The notes beneath the pieces are model-generated. The model was not told the DNA's origin, made no database searches, and saw only the letters and a program-made list of their open reading frames with translations. A stretch of DNA of 64,000 bases from Neoaquamicrobium sediminum (lineage in GTDB: Bacteria; Pseudomonadota; Alphaproteobacteria; Rhizobiales; Rhizobiaceae), in contig NZ_JABETK010000001.1 in the NCBI RefSeq assembly GCF_013240295.1, forward strand, positions 248,001 through 312,000, in the 5' to 3' direction. The translations under genes were made by a program, and so were the position numbers. Below, piece by piece: positions 57,895-64,000 of this stretch. How positions within the stretch are numbered: position 1 is the first letter of the stretch; the number at the start of each line of letters is the position of its first letter.

Positions 57895-59097
57895 ATGGAC
57901 CTTCGATACACGCCCGAGGAACTGGCCTTCCGCGACGAGGTGCGCGCGTTCCTGAAAGAGAACCTGCCCGAAGATGTCCGCCAGCGCCTGGACAATGGCG
58001 AATACGGCAACAAGGAAGATCTCGTAAGCTGGTCGCGCATTCTCAACCAGAAGGGTTGGGCCGTGCCGCACTGGCCGGAAAAATACGGCGGCACCGGCTG
58101 GGATCCGATGCGGCAGTACATCTTTCTCGAAGAGACACAGAAATGGCCTGCCCCGCAACCACTCGCCTTCGGCGTCAACATGGTCGGACCGGTGATCTAC
58201 ACCTTCGGCAGCGAGGCACAGAAGGCGCAATACCTGCCGCGCATCGCCAATCTGGACGACTGGTGGTGCCAGGGCTTCTCCGAGCCCGGCGCGGGCTCCG
58301 ACCTCGCCTCGCTGAAGACGCGGGCGGTGCGCGACGGCGACCATTACATCGTTAACGGCCAGAAGACCTGGACGACACTAGCGCAATATGCGGACTGGAT
58401 TTTCTGCCTGGTGCGCACGGACACGCAGGTGAAAAAGCAGGAAGGCATTTCCTTCCTGCTGATCGACATGAAGACGCCCGGCATCGAGGTACGGCCGATC
58501 GTCACCATCGACGGCGGGCGCGAGGTCAACGAGGTGTTCCTCACCGACGTGCGGGTGCCGATCGAGAATCTGGTCGGCGAGGAAAACAAGGGCTGGGACT
58601 ATGCCAAGTTCCTGCTCGGCAACGAGCGCACCAACATCGCCCGTGTCGGCATGTCGAAGCAGCGCATCGCCCGCATTCGCGAGCTCGCCGGCAAGGAAAT
58701 GTCGAGCGGCAGGCCGCTGACCGAGGATTCGCGTTTCCTCGAAAAGCTGACCGCGGTCGAGATCGAACTGAAGGCGCTGGAGCTGACCCAGCTTCGCGTG
58801 GTGGTCGCAGACGCCAAGCGCGGCAACACGGGGCGGCCCGACCCGGCGTCCTCCATCCTCAAGATCAAGGGGTCGGAGATACAGCAGGCGACAACGCATC
58901 TGCTGATGCAGGTGATGGGGCCGCACGCGCTGCCCTACCACGATCATGACATCGAGGGTTCCAACATGCCGCCGATCGAGCCCGACTACGCGGCGCACGC
59001 CGCGCCGTCCTATTTCAATTATCGCAAGGTCTCGATCTATGGCGGCTCGAACGAGATCCAGAAGAACATCATCGCCAAGGCCGTTCTGGGACTCTAG
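57895..59097 (+). CDS. pimC: PimC-type acyl-CoA dehydrogenase, large subunit
   Basis: The 400-residue protein has the acyl-CoA dehydrogenase layout: N-terminal helical domain, the FAD-binding WWCQGFSEPGAGSDLASLKTRAVRDGDHYIVNGQKTWTT block, and the C-terminal helical domain. The loop SIYGGSNEIQKNIIAKAVLGL near the C-terminus is usual. In R. palustris PimC and PimD together oxidise pimeloyl-CoA. The substrate here is inferred from gene order. Confidence 0.9.
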   Translation: MDLRYTPEELAFRDEVRAFLKENLPEDVRQRLDNGEYGNKEDLVSWSRILNQKGWAVPHWPEKYGGTGWDPMRQYIFLEETQKWPAPQPLAFGVNMVGPVIYTFGSEAQKAQYLPRIANLDDWWCQGFSEPGAGSDLASLKTRAVRDGDHYIVNGQKTWTTLAQYADWIFCLVRTDTQVKKQEGISFLLIDMKTPGIEVRPIVTIDGGREVNEVFLTDVRVPIENLVGEENKGWDYAKFLLGNERTNIARVGMSKQRIARIRELAGKEMSSGRPLTEDSRFLEKLTAVEIELKALELTQLRVVVADAKRGNTGRPDPASSILKIKGSEIQQATTHLLMQVMGPHALPYHDHDIEGSNMPPIEPDYAAHAAPSYFNYRKVSIYGGSNEIQKNIIAKAVLGL

Positions 59098-59112
59098 GGA
59101 GCGAATACAGAC

Positions 59113-60263
59113 ATGGATTTCGACCTCACAGAAGAACAATCGATCCTCAAGGCTTCGATCGACCGGCTGCTGACCGACAAATACGGCTTCGAAGACCGCA
59201 AGCGCCACATGGCCGCGCCCGAAGGCTGGAGCGCGCAGATGTGGGCAAGCTATGCCGAGATGGGCTTGATGGCGCTCCCATTCGCTGAAGCCGATGGGGG
59301 CTTGGCGGCACCCCTGTCGAAACGATGATCGTGATGGAATCGCTCGGCCGCGCGCTGGCGCTCGAACCCTACTTCCCGACCGTCGTACTCGGCGGGTCGT
59401 TCCTGCGTTTTGGCGGCAATGACGACCAGCGTGCCGAGTATATCCCGGCGGTGGCTGACGGTTCGCTGAAACTGGCCTTTGCGCAGGTCGAACGCAATTC
59501 GCGCTACGACCTCCATCATGTCGAGACGACGGCCGCCAGGGACGGCGAGGGCTACCTGTTGAACGGCCAGAAGAGCGTCGTGCTGCACGGCGACAGTGCG
59601 GACAAGTTCTTCGTCACCGCGCGCACGGCCGGCGGGCCGCGCGACGAAGGCGGCATCGGCGTCTTCCTGGTCGATGCCCGGGCGAACGGCGTTTCGGTGC
59701 GCGGCTACCCGACGCAGGATGGCGCGCGCGCGGCCGAAGTCACGTTCGACAACGTCAAGGTAGGGGCGAACGGCGTCTTCGGCGATCCCGAAAACGGGCT
59801 CCCGCTCGTTCGCCGCGTTGTCGATGCCGGCATCGCGGCGCTGGCGGCCGAATCGGTCGGTGTGATGGCGGCAATGCACGCTCTGACCGTGGATTACCTC
59901 AAAGTGCGCAAGCAGTTCGGCGTTGCGATCGGTCAGTTCCAGGTGCTGCAGCACAAGGCCGTGGACATGTTCGTCGCCATCGAGCAGGCCCGCTCCATCG
60001 CGCTCTACGCCACGATGATGGCGGACAGCGAGGACGAGGACGAGCGCGGCAGGGCCATGCACGCCGCAAAGGCCGAGATAGGGCGCGGCGGGCGGCTGTG
60101 CGGCGAGAATGCGATTCAGCTTCACGGCGGCGTCGGCATGACCATGGAATACGCGGTTGGCCACTACTTCAAGCGCATGACGATGATCGACACGACGTTC
60201 GGTGACGGCGACCATCATCTATATCTGCTGTCGACCGGCGGCGGGCTGTTCGCGGCGGCCTGA
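59113..60263 (+). pseudogene. pimD: PimD-type acyl-CoA dehydrogenase, small subunit, one base missing at 59302-59303
   Basis: The protein starts MDFDLTEEQSILKASIDRLL and should have about 383 residues. The first frame fails after MALPFAEADGG; with one more T in the TT run at 59302-59303 it would read GFGGTPVETMIVMESLG and join the second frame, which runs to 60263 with normal acyl-CoA dehydrogenase blocks (LNGQKSVVLHGDSADKFF, VRKQFGVAIGQFQVLQHK, LHGGVGMTMEYAVGHYFKR). It begins 15 bases after pimC. pimE, the last gene in the Rhodopseudomonas operon, is not present here. Confidence 0.9.
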
Positions 60264-60361
60264 GCGGCAAAACGGCATTGGCGGGCGCCCTGTGCTTGGC
60301 AAGCGCGGGGCGGCATGCCTACATGCCATCCGAAACCGCTTCACAGATACAGGACAGATCC

Positions 60362-60697
60362 ATGGAAATCCGCCAGATCACCGAGAACTATTCCGTCGCC
60401 CCGCAAATCAGCATCGACGACATCGCGCAGATCAAGGACGCCGGCTTCAAGAGCGTGATCTCCAACCGGCCCGATGCCGAGGATGGCGCGGTGCCACACG
60501 ATGCGATCGAGGCGGCCGTCCGTGAGGCCGGGCTGGAGTTCCGCTATATTCCGGTCATAAGCGGCCAGATCACGCAGGAGAATGTGGACGACCAGGCGGC
60601 GGCACTGGATGCCCTGCCTGGCCCGGTGCTGGCCTACTGCCGCTCCGGCGCCCGCTGCACGAACCTTTACGGACTGGTCACGCAGCAGCGCGGCTGA
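60362..60697 (+). CDS. DUF442/TIGR01244 family sulphur-transferase or phosphatase-like protein
   Basis: From MEIRQITENYSVAPQISIDDI the product has 111 residues, the size of the stand-alone DUF442 (TIGR01244) domain. It has the family blocks GFKSVISNRPDAED and the catalytic-loop-like LAYCRSGARCTNL, which resembles the Cys-loop of rhodaneses and dual-specificity phosphatases. Similar domains are fused to metallo-beta-lactamase-like sulphide enzymes. It is followed by a strong terminator. Exact activity unknown. Confidence 0.85.
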   Translation: MEIRQITENYSVAPQISIDDIAQIKDAGFKSVISNRPDAEDGAVPHDAIEAAVREAGLEFRYIPVISGQITQENVDDQAAALDALPGPVLAYCRSGARCTNLYGLVTQQRG

Positions 60698-60718
60698 GTG
60701 CTACGACAGACCTGAAAG

Positions 60719-60749
60719 ACGGCCGGCAGATGCCGGCCGTTTTCTTTTT
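60719..60749 (+). terminator. Intrinsic terminator after the DUF442 gene
   Basis: ACGGCCGGC and GCCGGCCGT pair perfectly with an AGAT loop (60719-60740) and are followed by TTTCTTTTT. This is a classical terminator 21 bases after the stop codon. It also lies just beyond the stop of the convergent TRAP permease gene. Confidence 0.9.
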
Positions 60750-60753
60750 GCGC

Positions 60754-62076
60754 TCAATAGAGCAATCGCACCATGAACAGCGAGATCACCGGGAAAAGCA
60801 CCAGCAAGGCGGTGCGGACCACGTCGCTGATGACGAAAGGCGTGACGCCGCGATAGGTGTGCAGGATCGGAATATCCTTTGCCATCGAGTTGATGACGAA
60901 GAGATTCATCCCCACCGGCGGTGTGATCAGCCCGACCTCGACCACGATCAGCACCAGTATGCCGAACCAGAGCGCGAACTCCTCCGCACCGAGACCGAAA
61001 TCCAGCCCGCTGACGATCGGGAAGAAGATCGGCACGGTGAGCAGGATCATGGACAGCGAATCCATGAAACAGCCCAGCGCGAGATAGAACAGCAGGATGC
61101 AGATCAGCACGATCCAGGGGTTAAAGCCCTGATCGGTGATGAAGGCGGCGGCTTCAACAGGAAGCTGCGAGAGCGCCAGGAAGCTGTTGTAGATCGCCGC
61201 ACCGAAAACGATGAAAAAGATCAGCGCTGTTGCCGAGGCGGTGGTGAGGATGGAAGCGACCAGCGTCTCGCGGGTCAGCCCACCATTGATCAGCGCGATC
61301 AGGCCGGTGCCGGCAGCGCCCACGGCAGCCGCTTCGGTGGGCGTGAACCAGCCTGTGTAGATGCCGCCAACCACGGCGATGAAGACCAGCAGCACCGGCC
61401 AGACATCGGCCAGCGCCCTGAAACGCTCGCGATAGGTCTGCCTCGGGTGAGAACCGGCCGCGCCTGGGAAAAGCCTTACATAGATCGAGATGGCGATCAT
61501 GTAGCCTATGGCGGCCAGAATACCGGGAATGAACGCAGCCACGAAAAGCTTGGCGATGTTCTGCTCTGCAAGGATCGCGTAGATGACGAGCACGACAGAC
61601 GGCGGAATGAGCACGCCCAGCGTGCCGCCCGCTGCAAGCGTGCCGGTCGCCAGCGCCCCGGAATAGCCGTAACGACGCAGCTCGGGCAGCGCCACCTGCG
61701 CCATCGTGGCGGCCGTAGCGAGGGACGACCCGCAGATCGCGCCGAAGCCGGCGCAGGCCCCGATTGCCGCCATGGCAACGCCACCCCGGCGATGGCCGAG
61801 CCACGCATTCGCGGCCTTGAACAGCGACTGCGACATGCCGCCAAGCGTGGCGAACTGCCCCATCAGCAGAAAGAGCGGGATGATCGACAGCGAATAGCTT
61901 GAGAACGTCGAGTAGGTCTCGAATTTCAGGCGCGCGAGGATCGGCGCGGTCGAGCCCATGATTAGCCATGTGCCGGCCAGCCCGCATGTCAGCATCGCGA
62001 GACCGATGGGGATACGCAGGAAGATCAGCAGCAGAAGGACGGGAAAGGAGTAGATACCCAGCTCGAGATTGCTCAA
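60754..62076 (-). CDS. dctM: TRAP transporter large permease (DctM)
   Basis: The 440-residue product most likely starts with TTG at 62076: (M)SNLELGIYSFPVLLLLIFLRIPIGLA has a GGGGGAG ribosome site seven bases upstream, and the longer frame runs into dctQ. It has about 12 membrane helices and the DctM features GTLGVLIPPSVVLVIYAI and VGLITPPVGMNLFVI. Together with DctQ and an outside DctP it imports an organic acid with sodium or protons. The TTG overlaps the expected dctQ stop as TTGA. Confidence 0.9.
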   Translation of the reverse strand: MSNLELGIYSFPVLLLLIFLRIPIGLAMLTCGLAGTWLIMGSTAPILARLKFETYSTFSSYSLSIIPLFLLMGQFATLGGMSQSLFKAANAWLGHRRGGVAMAAIGACAGFGAICGSSLATAATMAQVALPELRRYGYSGALATGTLAAGGTLGVLIPPSVVLVIYAILAEQNIAKLFVAAFIPGILAAIGYMIAISIYVRLFPGAAGSHPRQTYRERFRALADVWPVLLVFIAVVGGIYTGWFTPTEAAAVGAAGTGLIALINGGLTRETLVASILTTASATALIFFIVFGAAIYNSFLALSQLPVEAAAFITDQGFNPWIVLICILLFYLALGCFMDSLSMILLTVPIFFPIVSGLDFGLGAEEFALWFGILVLIVVEVGLITPPVGMNLFVINSMAKDIPILHTYRGVTPFVISDVVRTALLVLFPVISLFMVRLLY

Positions 62077-62604
62077 GACGCATCTCCCCCTTCGTCGGCG
62101 CGAACTGGCTTTCACCGGCGAACGCTTCCTTAGCCCGGACAATCGTCATGTATACGGACACGATCACGCCCACGACGATGGCGCACATGGCGGCTGCAAA
62201 ACCCCACCACACCGGGAACTGCAGGATGAAAGTCGTCTCCTGATAGCGGATCTTGTCCATCATGCCGTACCAGAGCCGCCAGGCGAGCAGGATCATGACC
62301 AGCGTCATCAACAACTCGGCGAGCAGGTCGATGACCCTGTTGATCCTGTCGGGAAAAAGCTGGTGAATACATCCACCGTCGCATGCGCACGCTGGAGCTG
62401 GCACCAGGGCAGGAACGAGAAGACCGCGAAGGCGGTCATAGCCTCGACCAGCTCGAAGTCGCCGGGTATCGGCCCCAGACCCTGACGCACAAGCCCACGG
62501 CCCGTGATGCTGACCACGATCAGCAATGTAATGACCACCAGCACGAGCCCGCCGAGAATGGCGAGCGCCCGCGCCAGCCACTCGATGGCCGCCGATCGCC
62601 TCAT
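62073..62604 (-). pseudogene. dctQ: TRAP transporter small permease (DctQ), two homopolymer frame breaks
   Basis: The start is MRRSAAIEWLARALAILGG with ribosome site GGAGG. Four helices are expected: the first frame gives the first two (LGGLVLVVITLLIVV and MTAFAVFSFLPWCQLQ, then ATVDVFTSFFP), and the second frame gives INRVIDLLAELLMTLVMILLAWRLWYGMMDKIR and FAAAMCAIVVGVIVSVYMTIVRAKEAF. The break coincides with an A5 run at 62355-62359 on the plus strand where six are needed. A second missing base in the C5 run at 62086-62090 would produce the stop TGA that overlaps the dctM TTG. Without both corrections the gene has no proper end. Confidence 0.82.
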
Positions 62605-62686
62605 CCAGTTCCTCCACCCACCAGACTTCCGGATCGGAACGCTACTCGCTGCCGAATGCAGCGACAACCGTCCGGCTGTTCATTTT

Positions 62687-62703
62687 TGTTATGTTTCATA
62701 ACA
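62687..62703. promoter_or_regulatory. Perfect dyad upstream of the TRAP genes
   Basis: TGTTATG and CATAACA are separated by TTT at 62687-62703, 83 bases before the dctQ start and 18 bases after the monooxygenase stop. Its symmetry and AT richness suit an operator of a GntR- or IclR-type regulator, which often controls TRAP importers. No such regulator gene is in the window. Confidence 0.5.
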
Positions 62704-62720
62704 GATTGCCCCATCCGCAT

Positions 62721-63994
62721 TCAAGCCGGAACCGATGCGCCACGTGGCGGAAGCAGCGAGGGTCGCGCGTTCAGCGTCTCCACGTCGAAACCGGCAAGCT
62801 TCTTGTAAGCGGCTGCCGTCTGCTCCAGCTCTGCGCGGGAGAGCACCTCCGTCACATCGTCGAACTCGCCCCCGCAACGCTCCTCCACGAGCTGCATTAC
62901 CTGATCCGGTCCATTGCCGCGATTGGCAACGACGATGCGCGTTGTCGCCGGGCGGCGCTCTGCTTCATATACGTTGAGCGCGTCCTGACCCATGCCATGG
63001 TCGATGAACGCCCTCGTGAGCACGCGCGCATCGATGATGGCCTGCGAAGCACCGTTCGAGCCGATCGGATACATAGGGTGTGCGGCGTCGCCGATGAGCG
63101 TGACGCGCCCATGCGTCCAGCGCTCCAGCGGGTCTCGGTCGACCATGGGATATTCGAAGCATACGCCGCCGGCGCGCATCAGCGACGGGCAATCCAGCCA
63201 ATCGAAACGCCAGTCCTCGAAAGCCGGCAGGAAATCGGCAAAGTCGCCTTGCCGGTTCCAGTCCTCGCGGTTCCAGCCGGCACCGGCGTCATATTTCAAC
63301 TCGCCGATCCAGTTGATGAGTGCCTCGCCGGTTTCCGTATCCGGCCGCGAGATCGGATAGGTGACGAACTTCTGCCATTCGTGCCCGGCCATTGCCATTG
63401 TCGCGCCGGTCAGAAACGGCTGCGCGCGGGTCGTTCCGCGCCACAGTACAGCCCCGCCCCATTTCGGCGGGCCCTCATGCGGGAAGAGCTGCCTGCGCAC
63501 GGCAGAATGAATGCCATCGGCGGCAACCAGTATGTCGGCCTCCGCCCGGTAGGCGGCACCGCCTGCATCGCGGAACGTCACCTCGACCTTGCCGCCCGAC
63601 TCGTGGAAGCCTTCGGCCGCCATGCCGGTGACAACCGCCCCCTCCCCGAGGCGCTTGCGTACTGCGTCGAACAGCATGGTCTGCAGCATGCCGCGATGGA
63701 CAGAAAATTGCGGCCAATCGTAGCCGGCGAACCGACCGCGGGCTCCGACCAAATCAGGCGCCCGCGCTTGGAGAAATAGGCGACTTCCTGCGTCCGCACG
63801 CCGATGGCCTCGAGTTCAGCCTCCAGCCCCATTTCGAAAAGCTCACGCACCGCATGCGGCTGCACGTTGATGCCGACGCCGAGCGGACGGATCGCCGAAA
63901 CCTGCTCGAACACGCGGGCTGCAATGCCGGCCTGATGCAGAGACAGCGCAAGCGACAGTCCCGCGATGCCGCCGCCGACGATAATGACGCTCAT
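62721..63994 (-). pseudogene. PhzS-like flavin-dependent monooxygenase, one base missing at 63740-63742
   Basis: The two frames together give about 424 residues with the FAD loop MSVIIVGGGIAGLSLALSL at the N-terminus, the SIRPLGVGINVQPHAV-type block, DILVAADGIHSAVRRQLFP and the second flavin motif GRVTLIGDAAHPMYPIGSNGASQAI. The order and spacing are those of PhzS/salicylate-hydroxylase-type enzymes; PhzS acts on phenazine acids. The first frame fails after RLIWSEP; an extra C in the CCC run (63740-63742 on the plus strand) gives SEPRGRFAGYDWPQFSVHRG, as expected. The substrate cannot be told from sequence, but an aromatic acid imported by the neighbouring TRAP transporter is a reasonable guess. 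Confidence 0.85.
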
Positions 63995-64000
63995 TGGCTT

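Noticed and set aside
61154-62617. 487-codon frame covering dctQ and dctM
   Set aside because: Only its first part is dctQ text; the rest is the shifted shadow of dctM, kept open because the dctQ stop is lost by a probable base error.

Overview
The window reads as a piece of an alphaproteobacterial (most likely Rhizobiales, Mesorhizobium/Phyllobacteriaceae-like) chromosome: high G+C, dense operons with ATGA-type overlaps, rhizobial-type long palindromic intergenic elements, and a gene set (ScfR/PccR-type regulator beside pccB, pim-type dicarboxylate operon, TRAP transporter, DUF1275, MAPEG) usual for that group. No rRNA, tRNA or CRISPR array was seen.

Positions 1 to about 24,480 are the right-hand part of an integrative and conjugative element. 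It starts inside repA (RPA family) and has three iteron-like repeats, parA with a small ribbon-helix-helix-type partner, DUF2840, the TraF-type S26 peptidase, DUF736, a lytic transglycosylase, a gap with oriT-like features, a DUF3363 relaxase, the TraG/VirD4 coupling ATPase, a CopG protein and a complete trbBCDEJKLFGI mating-pair-formation operon ending in DUF2274. Then come accessory genes (LysR, a shortened glutathione-transferase-like gene, a DUF2269-type membrane protein, a small membrane protein, a membrane-anchored methyltransferase and a divergent TetR gene with a clear operator), an AlpA-type excisionase candidate and a P4-type tyrosine integrase. The integrase lies directly after the 3' end of guaA, a known integration site of such islands, so the element boundary is placed there.

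Positions 24,480 to 42,220 are ordinary chromosome: guaA, a LysR gene divergent from an epimerase gene, small metabolic genes, tspO, an rsmB-family methyltransferase, an L,D-transpeptidase, katG divergent from oxyR, MAPEG, guaB, glpK and glpR.

Positions 42,344 to 60,263 hold acyl-CoA catabolism: methylmalonyl-CoA mutase, pccA, a yghU-like gene and pccB as one leftward overlapping operon facing the regulator scfR; then 3-hydroxyisobutyryl-CoA hydrolase, a pcaD-like lactonase and a pimF-A-B-C-D series. Together they would turn valine, odd-chain and dicarboxylic acid carbon into acetyl-, propionyl- and succinyl-CoA. The right end carries a DUF442-type gene, a TRAP permease pair and a PhzS-like flavin monooxygenase.

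An important caution: nine otherwise well conserved genes are broken by one or two small indels, and most of the indels fall in G/C or A/T homopolymers. This pattern looks more like consensus error than gene decay, so those entries are described as whole genes although they are typed as pseudogene.
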